Part shown: in pieces, positions 34,613-42,471 of the stretch
Position numbering within the stretch: the first letter of the stretch is position 1
How the letters are laid out: each line of letters begins with the position of its first letter
IMG/VR virus record: IMGVR_UViG_3300012228_000005
Coordinates: 1-47,219 of that record
Direction: 5' to 3' (one strand)
Length of the DNA stretch: 47,219 nucleotides
Source of the DNA: a virus
Translations under genes and position numbers: made by a program
The notes under the pieces: model-generated
Seen by the model: only the letters and a program-made list of their open reading frames with translations
The model's database searches: none
Told to the model about the DNA's origin: nothing

Positions 34613-34671
34613 GCACGGCCTTGACAGCTGAAACACCCGGAGCATGGTGCCCCGGGCGAGATAGGAGATAA
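34609..34671 (+). CDS. 20-residue leader peptide candidate
   Basis: Frame starting in an ATGA overlap (MSTALTAETPGAWCPGRDRR) and ending 3 bp before the ATG of the secreted protein at 34675. Too short to judge; it may couple translation of the two neighbours. A TTGACA at 34620 inside it could be a -35 element but no matching -10 is seen. Confidence 0.25.
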   Translation: MSTALTAETPGAWCPGRDRR

Positions 34672-34674
34672 ACC

Positions 34675-35139
34675 ATGAAGCGACTCATCATCGCCTTCGC
34701 TCTCCTGACTCTGACCCCCGTGGTCTCTGCTCAGATCCGCGACGGCCAATTCTTTTCGGATGGACAGGGCACGACAGCCCGAGCGAGTGTCGCCGACACC
34801 AACGGGTCCGCACCGGGCGGAGTCGTGGTGCAGATCGTCGACCATACCGGCTTTACGAGCGCGGTCCCCGCCTACGGCGACGGTCCCACAGCCGGAGAGT
34901 TCGCGCCCGTTCAGACCCAAGGTGGCAACTGGTACAGGGGCAGATCCATCGGTGACCCGACCTACTGCAACCTCCAGAAGAAGAACTCGGAAGGCAAGTG
35001 GGTGAACATGAAGAAGATCAACAAGCCGAGAAACTGGAGGAAGCCGAGGACCCCGCAGCGCGCTGAGGCTGGTGGCGGCCTGCAAATTGGCGAAGAAGGG
35101 ACATCGGTCCCGATGCCCCTGGCGCCGAAGCCTCTGTGA
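34675..35139 (+). CDS. secreted protein, 154 aa
   Basis: Preceded by TAGGAGATAAACC, a good ribosome site. A classical signal peptide (MKRLIIAFALLTLTPVVSAQ, cleavage after Ala-Gln region) leads into a polar, Gly/Thr/Asp-rich domain (VVVQIVDHTGFTSAVPAYGD), with a Lys/Asn-rich C-terminal part. The mature protein would be periplasmic or exported. No known phage exclusion or lysis family recognised. The stop overlaps the next start. Confidence 0.65.
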   Translation: MKRLIIAFALLTLTPVVSAQIRDGQFFSDGQGTTARASVADTNGSAPGGVVVQIVDHTGFTSAVPAYGDGPTAGEFAPVQTQGGNWYRGRSIGDPTYCNLQKKNSEGKWVNMKKINKPRNWRKPRTPQRAEAGGGLQIGEEGTSVPMPLAPKPL

Positions 35140-35474
35140 CCATGGACGACAAGCCGGAGGCGCAAGCGTCTCCAGACGCGACCGGCATAGAGGCGCCCGC
35201 TCTGGAGGTCGGGCCCTCGGGCGTCGGCGCGCCTCCGGCCTCCCACGCGCCCGACCTCCTCATCCTTGAATGGATCGGAGGCTATGAAGACAAGACGCAG
35301 CCGGTCGAAGTGCCGCCGTTCGTGCTCGTCGCAGCAGCCCGCGCCATCCGCGAGCTGCGGGCGGACTTCGATCAAGTGTCCAATGTCGCGAGCGGGTGCG
35401 TGTTTTGTGACTCGCCTTGGCTCGAAGCCGCCCGCGCGAGGTGGGCGAAGAAGGAGCCGCATGCTGACGCCTGA
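35136..35474 (+). CDS. hypothetical protein, 112 aa
   Basis: Starts at GTG 35136 (GTGA overlap) or ATG 35142. Pro/Ala-rich acidic N-terminal third, then a conserved-looking LLILEWIGGYEDKTQPVEV and CVFCDSPW near the C-terminus, where CxxC could be part of a metal site. No family recognised. Confidence 0.5.
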   Translation: MTMDDKPEAQASPDATGIEAPALEVGPSGVGAPPASHAPDLLILEWIGGYEDKTQPVEVPPFVLVAAARAIRELRADFDQVSNVASGCVFCDSPWLEAARARWAKKEPHADA

Positions 35475-35532
35475 GAAGCTCGCCGAGATCGAGGCCGACG
35501 TGCTCGACGCGGCGGAGGAGGCGGGCAAGTGA
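35461..35532 (+). CDS. 23-residue peptide related to N-terminus of gene 36773
   Basis: Starts MLTPEKLAEIEADVLDAAE and ends in a GTGA overlap with the methyltransferase. The gene just after the methyltransferase begins MTLTPAKLAEIEAAARKAT. The shared stretch is encoded by a 22-nt identical direct repeat (35476-35497 and 36791-36812). It is probably the cut-off front of an Ea22-like gene left when the methyltransferase gene was acquired. Confidence 0.45.
   Translation: MLTPEKLAEIEADVLDAAEEAGK
35476..35497 (+). repeat. 22-bp direct repeat, left of methyltransferase gene
   Basis: Identical to 36791-36812 (AAGCTCGCCGAGATCGAGGC plus CG). Together the two copies flank the methyltransferase gene and lie at the same codon positions of two related short coding starts, suggesting cassette insertion or recombination at this site. 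Confidence 0.8.
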
Positions 35533-36776
35533 GGTATCTCTCAGTGTGCAGCGGCATCGAGGCCGCGACCGTCGCGTGGCATCCGCTAGGATGGACGCCG
35601 GTAGCATTCTCGGAGATCGAGCGCTTCCCGTGTAGCGTCCTTGCGCACCACTACCCAGACGTGCCGAACCTCGGAGACATGACAAAGATTGATGACCTAC
35701 CAACAGTCGACGTTCTCGTGGGAGGCACGCCCTGCCAGTCCTTCAGCGTCGCTGGCCTCCGAAAAGGCATGGCGGACCCGCGTGGAAACCTGGCCCTCGT
35801 CTATCTCCGACTGGCTGACAGAATGCGCCCCCGTTGGATCGTGTGGGAGAACGTCCCGGGCGTACTGTCGTCGAACGGAGGACGGGACTTTGGCGCCTTC
35901 CTCGGAGGGATTGCTCAGCTCGGGTACGGGTTCGCCTACCGAGTGCTGGACGCTCAGTTCTTCGGATTGGCCCAGCGACGGAAGCGCGTGTTCGTTGTCG
36001 GCCATCTTGGAGACTGGCGACGTGCCGCAGCGGTACTTCTTGAGCGCGCGGGCGTGTGCTGGGATCCTCCGCCGAGCAGAGAGGCGGGGAAAGACGTTGC
36101 CCCAAGCCTTGCGGCTCGCACTAGAGGAGGTGGCGGGCTCGGCACCGACGCAGAGTGCGGCGGAGCATTGATCGCCGACACGGTCCGCTCGCATCCGCGA
36201 CCGGGCAGCAATTCGCTTGGAGCCATCACGCACGTGCTCTGCGCCGAAGGCCACGATGCGAGCGAAGACGGCACGGGACGAGGAGTTCCGCTCGTGGCGC
36301 GCGCTCTTACGAAGAACGGATGCCTCGACGGCGAGAGTGAGACCTTCGTCGCCTGCGATCTCCAGCAAGCAACCTCGCCCGACCATCGTGGCAGCCCGAC
36401 TCCTGTGGCGCCTTCGCTCAGCGGACAGATGAGAGTCTGCGCCTTCAACGCGCGCCAAGATCCGGACGTGTCGGGCGAGATCGCAGCGCAAATCGGAGCG
36501 AAGGATACGGGGCACGCCATCGCGTGGAACCTGAGAGGCCGCGATGGCGGCTCGCTGCCCGAAGTCGGAGACGTGAATTTGCGCGCGTCGTCGGGCGGCT
36601 CGTCGCGCTCGTATGTTGGCATCCGCCGCCTCACCCCGCGCGAGTGCGAGCGACTCCAGGGCTTCCCGGACGACTACACGAACATCCCCGGCGCGTCTGA
36701 CTCCGCTCGCTACCGTGCGCTCGGAAACTCGATGGCCGTGACGGTCATGCGCTGGATCGGTAAGCGCATCTCATGA
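35529..36776 (+). CDS. DNA (cytosine-5) methyltransferase
   Basis: A 415-residue C5-methyltransferase, starting at GTG in a GTGA overlap. Motif I region SVCSGIEAATVAW, motif IV GGTPCQSFS with catalytic Cys69, motif VI ENVPGV (107-112), motif VIII QRRKRVFVVG (149-158), motif IX RRLTPRECERLQGFP and motif X RYRALGNSMAV are all present. It transfers a methyl group from S-adenosylmethionine to cytosine, target unknown. The region between motifs VIII and IX (about 160-360) is the target-recognition part. No cognate restriction enzyme is seen, so this is an orphan enzyme, probably protecting phage DNA. Codon third positions are less GC-rich than in neighbours, suggesting recent transfer. Confidence 0.92.
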   Translation: MRYLSVCSGIEAATVAWHPLGWTPVAFSEIERFPCSVLAHHYPDVPNLGDMTKIDDLPTVDVLVGGTPCQSFSVAGLRKGMADPRGNLALVYLRLADRMRPRWIVWENVPGVLSSNGGRDFGAFLGGIAQLGYGFAYRVLDAQFFGLAQRRKRVFVVGHLGDWRRAAAVLLERAGVCWDPPPSREAGKDVAPSLAARTRGGGGLGTDAECGGALIADTVRSHPRPGSNSLGAITHVLCAEGHDASEDGTGRGVPLVARALTKNGCLDGESETFVACDLQQATSPDHRGSPTPVAPSLSGQMRVCAFNARQDPDVSGEIAAQIGAKDTGHAIAWNLRGRDGGSLPEVGDVNLRASSGGSSRSYVGIRRLTPRECERLQGFPDDYTNIPGASDSARYRALGNSMAVTVMRWIGKRIS

Positions 36777-37003
36777 CGCTCACCCCCGCCAAGCTCGCCG
36801 AGATCGAGGCCGCCGCGCGGAAGGCGACGCCGGGGCCGTGGCGACACGGCGGCACGTGCGAAGTCCATGCGGCGGTTGCATCCATCATCGCTACCTGTAG
36901 CAATCGGAGCACGCGAGACGCCGCCTACCTCGCCCTCCTCGACCCCGCCACCGTCCTGGCGCTCGTCGCCAGCGCGCGGCTCCTGCCGCTAGAGAAGCCG
37001 TGA
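36773..37003 (+). CDS. Ea22/ead-like small protein, 76 aa
   Basis: Starts in an ATGA overlap with the methyltransferase. KATPGPWRHGG near residue 20 and a C-terminal AAYLALLDPATVLALVAS match the common phage Ea22/ead-like proteins of unknown function (the ATPGPW motif is typical). It runs 15 bp into the opposite-strand gene at 36989. Confidence 0.6.
   Translation: MTLTPAKLAEIEAAARKATPGPWRHGGTCEVHAAVASIIATCSNRSTRDAAYLALLDPATVLALVASARLLPLEKP
36791..36812 (+). repeat. 22-bp direct repeat, right of methyltransferase gene
   Basis: Second copy of the repeat at 35476-35497, within the first codons of the Ea22-like gene. Confidence 0.8.
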
Positions 37004-37237
37004 CCCGTCGTCTGACGTGATCCTGAGCACCTGGAACCGCGTTTCGCCGCAGACCAGATCTGCTTGGTCATCGACCTTAGCGCCTATGGCCTCCATGAAG
37101 TAAATCTCTCGGTTGCAGTCGCAACCGTAATTGCCATCCGTCCAGCGGTAAAGGTCGATTTCCTCCCATTCCTGGTCCGAATGCCACCTGGCTACGCGGC
37201 CGTCCGCGGTTCGCTTTATCTCTACCGTGAAGCCCAA
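36989..37237 (-). CDS. small phage protein, 82 aa
   Basis: Minus-strand gene with a TTG start just 2 bp after the stop of the upstream minus-strand gene. The sequence VEIKRTADGRVARWHSDQEW then LYRWTDGNYGCDCNREIYF is typical of a small conserved phage protein with a GNxxCDCNR signature, function unknown. This conserved look, and the spacing to its neighbour, make it real although its strand is unusual here. Confidence 0.6.
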   Translation of the reverse strand: MGFTVEIKRTADGRVARWHSDQEWEEIDLYRWTDGNYGCDCNREIYFMEAIGAKVDDQADLVCGETRFQVLRITSDDGSRLL

Positions 37238-37239
37238 GC

Positions 37240-37941
37240 CTAGCCCTTCTTGTGCGCGCTCTTCGCCTGCTTCGCCTCGCGCATCCGCTGCATGTGCTCA
37301 CGCCTCGGGTTCGGAGGGATGACGACCTCGCTCTGGGGGAGCCTCTTCATTCCCTGCGGTAGCGGTCCAGGTGCGCCCTCGAGCTCGCCAGGGTCACCCC
37401 ACTTCGGATCCCAGCGCTCGTGCCCATCGGTCTCCTTCTCCCCGGCGTGCGCGGCCTTGATGCGCTCATGTTCGTTGATCTTCCCGAGCTTGGTGCGCTC
37501 CTTGAGCGTGCGCGCGGCTGCCTGAGCAGAGCGCGGGGCCGGGAGATCGTCGTCACCCTCCTCGTGGTCGACCGTGGGCGTGGCGCCCGTCTTCATGGGG
37601 TCGGGGAGCCTGGGAAGCCTCCGCACCTGGCGCGCCTCGAGCTTCCGGAGAGCGCGTTGCCATTGGCTCTTGGCGTACTCGATGCCCTTCCTCAGGGGTT
37701 CCGTCCGGCCAGGCGAGCCCTTCTCGAGCCCCTTCACGTACGCCTCGAGCAGAGGCCACAGCATCTTCTGTTTCGCGATCGGGTCATCCTCGAACCAGAA
37801 GGCATCTGGGAACGAATAGCGCGCGTAGTTCCGAAGGTGGGGCATCTCCTTTTCGTGGATGCCAGCGAAGGCCATCTCGCTGCGGGAGAGGACCTTGGTG
37901 ATCGGGGTCTGGACCGCTCGCATCCGCTGGGTCATTCGCAT
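37240..37941 (-). CDS. hypothetical protein on minus strand, 233 aa
   Basis: N-terminal part has conserved-looking HLRNYARYSFPDAFWFEDD and a helical LLEAYVKGLEKGSPGRTEPL; the C-terminal half is charged and Lys/Pro-rich (DPKWGDPGELEGAPGPLPQG) and likely disordered. No family recognised. It is the first gene of the two-gene minus-strand unit, divergent from 38041 across a 99-bp spacer that must hold promoters for both directions. Confidence 0.55.
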   Translation of the reverse strand: MRMTQRMRAVQTPITKVLSRSEMAFAGIHEKEMPHLRNYARYSFPDAFWFEDDPIAKQKMLWPLLEAYVKGLEKGSPGRTEPLRKGIEYAKSQWQRALRKLEARQVRRLPRLPDPMKTGATPTVDHEEGDDDLPAPRSAQAAARTLKERTKLGKINEHERIKAAHAGEKETDGHERWDPKWGDPGELEGAPGPLPQGMKRLPQSEVVIPPNPRREHMQRMREAKQAKSAHKKG

Positions 37942-38040
37942 GATGGAAACAGGCTAGCCTCGGGCAAGCAGGATTTGCAGACCAAGGTAGAATCGTGGGT
38001 GCCAGCGCTAGTGTTGGCCCCTCTGACCAAGGAGACCCTG
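37942..38040. promoter_or_regulatory. divergent intergenic region
   Basis: Separates the minus-strand pair from the plus-strand gene at 38041. Contains TAGAAT near 37990 and TAGTGT near 38011 as possible -10 elements for the plus strand, and CTGACCAAGGAG as ribosome site. No clear operator palindrome is visible. Confidence 0.35.
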
Positions 38041-38427
38041 ATGAGCGACGCCCAAGAGTCCTACGAGCGTGCCTACGCGCAGCACCGTGAGACCCACGGG
38101 CCGCATGGCGCGAGACCTGAGCCCGCTCTTGACGCGAGGCTTGAGCGCATCGGCAAGCTGGCCGACCTAGGTGCGCGCGTGCTCGAGATCCTGGCCGAGC
38201 GCTCTGCTCTGCGCGTGTCCAGGCAGCACGGTGGCGTTCTAGAGCTCCATCGCAAGCTGATGGGGGAAGGACCCGCGTACCTGATGACCGAAGGCGAGAT
38301 GCGGATGTTCCAGGATGACGAAGCGGACCGCGTGGTGCTGCAAGCGCAGACTGTAGACATCATCGAGCACGCAGCCCGCTCGCTCGGGCTGCTCGACAAC
38401 GCACCTACCAGCGGAGACGCACCGTGA
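38041..38427 (+). CDS. hypothetical protein, 128 aa
   Basis: Start ATG 38041 is preceded by CTGACCAAGGAG. Helical, with MSDAQESYERAYAQHRETHG, a Leu-rich segment LADLGARVLEILAERSALRV and ADRVVLQAQTVDIIEHAARS. No family recognised. First of a four-gene coupled run (38041-39702). Confidence 0.6.
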   Translation: MSDAQESYERAYAQHRETHGPHGARPEPALDARLERIGKLADLGARVLEILAERSALRVSRQHGGVLELHRKLMGEGPAYLMTEGEMRMFQDDEADRVVLQAQTVDIIEHAARSLGLLDNAPTSGDAP

Positions 38428-38744
38428 CCGCGATCTCCCGCGCCGCTCTCGCCGCCGTGCTCTCCGGCCCGCGCGATGAACGCTACTGGGCGATTCGCTG
38501 GCAGTACATGCACGGCGACGGGTTCTTCGACGCGCTGCTCCGCGCTGCGGAGCACGCCGACCCGGAGAACCTCGCGCGCATCGAGCTCGGATTCCCGGAG
38601 ATCGCTCGCGCCGTGCGCTCCTGGAAGAACGTGGAAGGCTGGGCGCAGGAGGTCGAACGGTGGGCCGAGTCGCTCGTGCCCAAAGACGGCCTGTCTCGTC
38701 GCGAGCCCCACTGCGAGCCGGGGGGAGAGGTCTTCAAGCCGTGA
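38424..38744 (+). CDS. hypothetical protein, 106 aa
   Basis: Starts at GTG in a GTGA overlap. Contains an early hydrophobic Ala-rich stretch and aromatic RYWAIRWQYMHGDGFFDALL, with a conserved-looking RSWKNVEGWAQEVERWAESL. Function unknown. Stop overlaps the lipoprotein start (GTGA). Confidence 0.55.
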   Translation: MTAISRAALAAVLSGPRDERYWAIRWQYMHGDGFFDALLRAAEHADPENLARIELGFPEIARAVRSWKNVEGWAQEVERWAESLVPKDGLSRREPHCEPGGEVFKP

Positions 38745-39547
38745 AGTTCCTCGCCTCCTGCGCCCTGCTCTCCGCTTGCAGCCAGCAGCTCACCTACTCG
38801 GGCTCGGACCTGGGTGCGGTCACGCACATCCGCGAGACCGATGGAACCGCGGTCCTCATGGTCTCGAGCGCTGAGCCAGGCGGTCGCCTCTCGCCAGGCG
38901 AGCCCGTCCAGGTGCTCTACCTGGACGCTGGCCGGGCGCTGATCGTCCAGGAGCCCCAGGTGCTCGAGGTCGACGGCGAGGCGCTGGCCACGCCACCGGA
39001 GGCCGCTGAGGCCCTCCTGTGCTTCGAGCCAGCGAGCCCGCCCGCCGGCGGAGGCACCTTCGGGTACGGCGGCGGCTCGAGCTCTCCACGGGGCTGGCCG
39101 TATCGCCTGGTCACCCTGGACGGCCAGGCTCGCCCCTGGAGCCGCTTCGTGGACTTCACCGCGCGTGCACGCTCACGCACCCAGGCTGACGCCCTCGCCC
39201 TGCTCTTCCTCAAGGCTCCATGGCAGCAGGCCCCGCCCCAGGGCATCACCGTGGGCGCCTACGCCCTCGCCAGGGCGGAGCAGCAAGGTCTCTACCTGCT
39301 CATGCTCTCGCTCGATGGGCCGACCTACGCCGCCGTGCAGCTCAACTCCTGGAGCCATCAGGGCCTCCCAGGCATGCGCCTGGGCTACACGGCGCCGTGG
39401 TGGTGCGTTATGGCCTACATCCCCTGGCCAGGCTTCCAGTACCGCCCGCGCCTCGGAGGCTCGAATCACATCGAGTTCCACCTCCTGAATGGCACGGGCA
39501 CGCATCACGAGGGCGTCCTACAGCTCGAGCTCGGGCCTTCACGATGA
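38741..39547 (+). CDS. lipoprotein, 268 aa
   Basis: The GTG at 38741 was chosen since it overlaps the upstream stop and yields a short lipoprotein signal (MKFLASCALLSAC, lipobox LSAC). The mature part is beta-rich (TDGTAVLMVSSAEPGG; GTHHEGVLQLELGPSR) with a Gly/Ser-rich hinge (GGGTFGYGGGSSSPRGWP). It would be lipid-anchored. Phage lipoproteins can block superinfection or take part in lysis, but nothing specific is recognised. Its signal sequence is unusually short, so cleavage is uncertain. Confidence 0.55.
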   Translation: MKFLASCALLSACSQQLTYSGSDLGAVTHIRETDGTAVLMVSSAEPGGRLSPGEPVQVLYLDAGRALIVQEPQVLEVDGEALATPPEAAEALLCFEPASPPAGGGTFGYGGGSSSPRGWPYRLVTLDGQARPWSRFVDFTARARSRTQADALALLFLKAPWQQAPPQGITVGAYALARAEQQGLYLLMLSLDGPTYAAVQLNSWSHQGLPGMRLGYTAPWWCVMAYIPWPGFQYRPRLGGSNHIEFHLLNGTGTHHEGVLQLELGPSR

Positions 39548-39702
39548 AGCGCCACAGCGGCCCCCGCATCGAGATCGAGGGCGTCCGCATCGTCGACACC
39601 CTCAAGGCCTGGTGGCTCGAATGGTGGGAACGGCGACCCGGCTCCGACTGGCGTGTCCGACACCTCCTTCTGGCATGGAAGGACGACCACGGGCCCGCCT
39701 GA
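39544..39702 (+). CDS. Trp-rich small protein, 52 aa
   Basis: Starts in an ATGA overlap with the lipoprotein gene. The short chain contains LKAWWLEWWERRPGSDWRVR, seven Trp in 52 residues in all; it could be a membrane-active or interfacial peptide. No family recognised. It ends the coupled run. Confidence 0.5.
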   Translation: MKRHSGPRIEIEGVRIVDTLKAWWLEWWERRPGSDWRVRHLLLAWKDDHGPA

Positions 39703-39842
39703 TTGCTGATGGGTGAAGGGGACGCACTCCCCGAGAGGCGGGCGCCCCGCTGAGGCCATGGACGGGCTTCGGTGTGGCGCCCGCTGCTTCTTCTGAAGGG
39801 GAGCGCCAGCAGGGCCAGGCCCCCCATCGGCACCGGAGCCGC

Positions 39843-39872
39843 TGTCAGAGCTGTCAGTGTCAGAACTGTCAG
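39843..39872 (+). repeat. four TGTCAG iterons
   Basis: TGTCAG occurs at 39843, 39852, 39858 and 39867, spaced by 9, 6 and 9 bp, outside any gene. Short regular repeats of this type bind initiators or regulators. With only four copies of six bases chance cannot be ruled out. Confidence 0.5.
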
Positions 39873-39909
39873 AGCAGGAACCCATGGCGGCGGAAGCCTC
39901 GTTCGGTGA

Positions 39910-39938
39910 TTGCTTCCCCCGCGCCCCCGAGTAGGCTC
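39910..39938 (+). promoter_or_regulatory. candidate phage promoter (TTGCTT, 16 nt, TAGGCT)
   Basis: TTGCTT (39910-39915) and TAGGCT (39932-39937), within GTAGGCTC (39931-39938), have the same 16-nt spacing as the candidate at 32462. It points into the non-coding region, so it could drive an RNA or the genes from 40319. Confidence 0.4.
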
Positions 39939-40318
39939 GGCGTCCGACGGGTCGAGCTGTCCCCACGGCTCGCTCCGCCATCGGTTGGCGCCGAAGCATG
40001 TGCATCCATGCGGCTACCCTGGTACTCGAGGCCCCCTGCAGGCGACGGTCTGCGGTGAGTGGAGGCGCACCAGTCTCTCTGGACGGTGCGAATCCCTGGG
40101 CAGGGCCGCACGCTCGAGCTCGAGCGGCGAGCTGACTGAGCTCCTCGCAGAAGCGGGAACTCGAAGGGGCCTGAAAACCCCCGGCGCCGACCGGCTTTAG
40201 GACAACGCGCGCCCGTGGGCCGGCCTTTGCGGCTTGACGCGCGGCGGTTCTGGAGTGTACGCCTGGCGCACCAGGCCGCCTGGTTCCGCGCGGCGTGAAC
40301 GCGAAGCGTCGTGGCCTC

Positions 40319-40531
40319 ATGAGCAAGGCAAAGCCCGTCCCGATCGAGCTCCGGAACCCAGAGCTCGGATCGCCGGCTCACGAGCGGCTGATGCGCGCCG
40401 GCGCCCACGAGGGTATGAGGCGCAAGCTCGGCCGGGCGCCTACGGCGACTGAACGGCGGATCGCGTGGATGAAGGCGCGGAGGGACATCGTTCTCGCGCG
40501 CGTGCGGCACGGCGTCGAAACGATCGGCTGA
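40319..40531 (+). CDS. small basic protein, 70 aa
   Basis: Starts MSKAKPVPIELRNPELGSPA; an in-frame GTG at 40295 would add eight residues. Arg-rich helical C-terminal part (TATERRIAWMKARRDIVLAR). No family recognised; nucleic-acid binding is possible from charge only. Confidence 0.5.
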   Translation: MSKAKPVPIELRNPELGSPAHERLMRAGAHEGMRRKLGRAPTATERRIAWMKARRDIVLARVRHGVETIG

Positions 40532-40585
40532 TAGAGCGGGGAAGTGGCTTGCTTGCCAGGGGCGCTTTTTGGCCTCCTGTACGGG

Positions 40586-40681
40586 ATGAAAACAATCCTC
40601 GCCCCGCTGCTCGTCGTCCCGGTGCTGCTCGTCGCGGCCATGTGCGGGGGGCGCGGGAGGCTACCTCCGCGAGCGCCGTAG
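40586..40681 (+). CDS. 31-residue lipoprotein-like peptide
   Basis: MKTILAPLLVVPVLLVAAMC is a clear lipoprotein signal with lipobox AAMC, leaving an 11-residue Gly/Arg/Pro mature tail. Such tiny lipoproteins resemble bacteriocin-release or lysis peptides. A functional role is unproven, but the signal is typical. Confidence 0.45.
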   Translation: MKTILAPLLVVPVLLVAAMCGGRGRLPPRAP

Positions 40682-40693
40682 GGCCGGCCTCTC

Positions 40694-42418
40694 GTGTCCA
40701 ACGAGATCATCATTCGGGACGTCGCCTTCACGCTCCCGAACGCGACCGGGAACTTCACGATCACGGACACGGGCGGGCCACCAGGGCTGACGCCCAAGGC
40801 CTGCATCATCGTGCTCTCGGGGGCCACGGGAACCGGCTCCGAAACAAACCCTGCGCGCTGCTCGATCGGGCTCACAGACGGGACGAACGCCATCGCCATG
40901 GGCTGGATGGCGGAGCACGGCGTGATTGCCGCGAACGCCGACACAGGCCGGCGCAGGGCCAACAACAAGATCCTCAACATCCCGGTGACGTCGAGCGAGG
41001 CGCTCGGGGTGGGCGCCACCTTCGTCTCCGTGGGCGTGAACGCCCTCACGATCAACGTAGACACGGCGAGCGTGCTCAAGGGCTTCGTGCGCTTCATCTA
41101 CGGAGCGCACTTCACCGCCAAGGTCACGACAGTGACGAGCGCGGCGATCATCAATACCGCGGTGAACTCGCCCTCCCTGGGCCTCCAGGCGGATGGGTGC
41201 TTCCTCACCAGCGCCCGAACCGCCTGGAACACGGACGCGGGCCTCGCCAACACCATCATCTCGATAGGGTGCGCTGGGCGCTTGCCTTCGATCACTCAGG
41301 CGTGCATGAACGTCTGCGCCGGGGACCGCATCGACCCGACGAGCGTAGGGCAGAAGCCTCGGAACGACCGCGCTCTCTCGATCGTGATCTCGACCGCGGG
41401 CGTCATCACCGAGGCGGTCGCGATCGAAGTGACGGCCTTCAACGCGGACGATATCGAGTTCACCACGAGGGACCTGGGTGAAGCGATCGGGATCGGGATC
41501 CTGGCCTTCTCGCTCAACGGCGAGAAGTGCTTCGCGGACCTCGCCGTCCTCAACTCGGACACAACCGGCGTCTCCTCGTACACGACGCCAGGCTTCAGGG
41601 CGCGCGCTCTCTTCTTGCTCGGGCAGGCGGGCGCGACCGCGAACACGCTCGACACCACGACCGGCGCCATGAGCATCGGGGTCTTCTCGCCTGCTACCGG
41701 GTCAGCAGGTGGGTCTTTCGCCAAGTGGAACTCCGCGGACAACCAGGGCACCAGCATCACAACGTGCTCGATCGCGGAGGACCAGGCCGTGCACGTCGAG
41801 TCCAAGTGGGCCGCCCGTGTGGTGCGGATAACCGCGACCGGCTTCGACTACAACGTCCTCGTTGCGGCTTCGGCCGATCTCCCCACCGTGGTCTTCTCGG
41901 TCGGGGAGCAGCCGCCTCCCGCGGTCAAGCGGCCGGCCCTACAGAGGATCCTCCAGGGGGTTCGGCAGGTGGGTCGCGTGTTCCGCGGCCTCCCCCTGAC
42001 GCGGCCCGTGCGGGGCGGGGCGGTACGGCCAGCACCAGCGGTCCAGCGCGCCCCTGCCAGCCAGCCAGCGCGCCTGCAGGCCGCGAAGCCTCCGAGCAGG
42101 GTGCACACGAGGAGCTCGAGCTTGGGGCCTGGCGTGGCCTCTCCGCGAGCGCCGGGCGTGCAGCAGGTGCGCCCGCACGTCGCGAAGCCTCTCGGGAGGG
42201 TGCGCACGCGGGCGCCCACCTGGATCAGGCTCTTCCAGTTCTGGGAGGTGCAGCGCCAGGCCATGAGGCAGAGGCTCTTCCCGAGGAAGAAGCTGCCCGT
42301 GCCTCCGGTCGTGGTCACGGAGCGCTTCGAGGGCTACCCGAAGGGCGCCAACGCCTTCGCAGGCAGCCAGCTCGGGGACGATGCCACCGCGGGCTCGCGC
42401 AAGGGCTCGACTCTGTGA
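40694..42418 (+). CDS. virion protein of paralogous family, 574 aa
   Basis: Starts at GTG (MSNEIIIRDVAFTLPN). The first 400 residues are Ala/Gly/Thr-rich beta (NALTINVDTASVLKGFVRFI), typical of virion surface proteins; then a basic Pro/Ala/Arg linker (about 405-510) and a C-terminal module from residue 512 (RLFQFWEVQRQAMRQRLF, TERFEG, NAFAGSQLGDDATAGS). The 42993 protein has the same tail and a similar N-terminal pattern, so they are paralogues. It may be a capsid-attached or fibre-like protein. No named family. Confidence 0.6.
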   Translation: MSNEIIIRDVAFTLPNATGNFTITDTGGPPGLTPKACIIVLSGATGTGSETNPARCSIGLTDGTNAIAMGWMAEHGVIAANADTGRRRANNKILNIPVTSSEALGVGATFVSVGVNALTINVDTASVLKGFVRFIYGAHFTAKVTTVTSAAIINTAVNSPSLGLQADGCFLTSARTAWNTDAGLANTIISIGCAGRLPSITQACMNVCAGDRIDPTSVGQKPRNDRALSIVISTAGVITEAVAIEVTAFNADDIEFTTRDLGEAIGIGILAFSLNGEKCFADLAVLNSDTTGVSSYTTPGFRARALFLLGQAGATANTLDTTTGAMSIGVFSPATGSAGGSFAKWNSADNQGTSITTCSIAEDQAVHVESKWAARVVRITATGFDYNVLVAASADLPTVVFSVGEQPPPAVKRPALQRILQGVRQVGRVFRGLPLTRPVRGGAVRPAPAVQRAPASQPARLQAAKPPSRVHTRSSSLGPGVASPRAPGVQQVRPHVAKPLGRVRTRAPTWIRLFQFWEVQRQAMRQRLFPRKKLPVPPVVVTERFEGYPKGANAFAGSQLGDDATAGSRKGSTL

Positions 42419-42471
42419 GGCACAACCGCTAGCGTCTCGGGCGTCCAGAGCCCCTACAGGAGCCACCCACG

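Larger units (their letters stand above)
39703..40318. other. 616-bp non-coding region
   Basis: No gene is supported. It holds four TGTCAG repeats (39843-39872), a promoter-like TTGCTT-16-TAGGCT (39910-39937), several hairpins (GCGCACC with GGTGCG near 40065-40090; GCCTGG with CCAGGC at 40261-40276) and a block, GGGCCTGAAAACCC (40167-40180), that resembles the core of the duplicated RNA element. CCAGTCTCT near 40070 also recalls its 16-nt block. Could be a control or replication region. Confidence 0.5.

Noticed and set aside
34620-34671. TTGACA at 34620 as a promoter for the secreted protein
   Set aside because: No acceptable -10 hexamer lies 16-18 nt downstream, and the upstream gene run is translationally coupled.
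40060-40115. Resemblance to a cobalamin riboswitch core (GGTGCGAATCC) or a tRNA T-arm
   Set aside because: Only the short GGTGCGAATCC piece fits; the flanking box elements, pairing partners and an acceptor stem are missing, and no cobalamin or transport gene follows.
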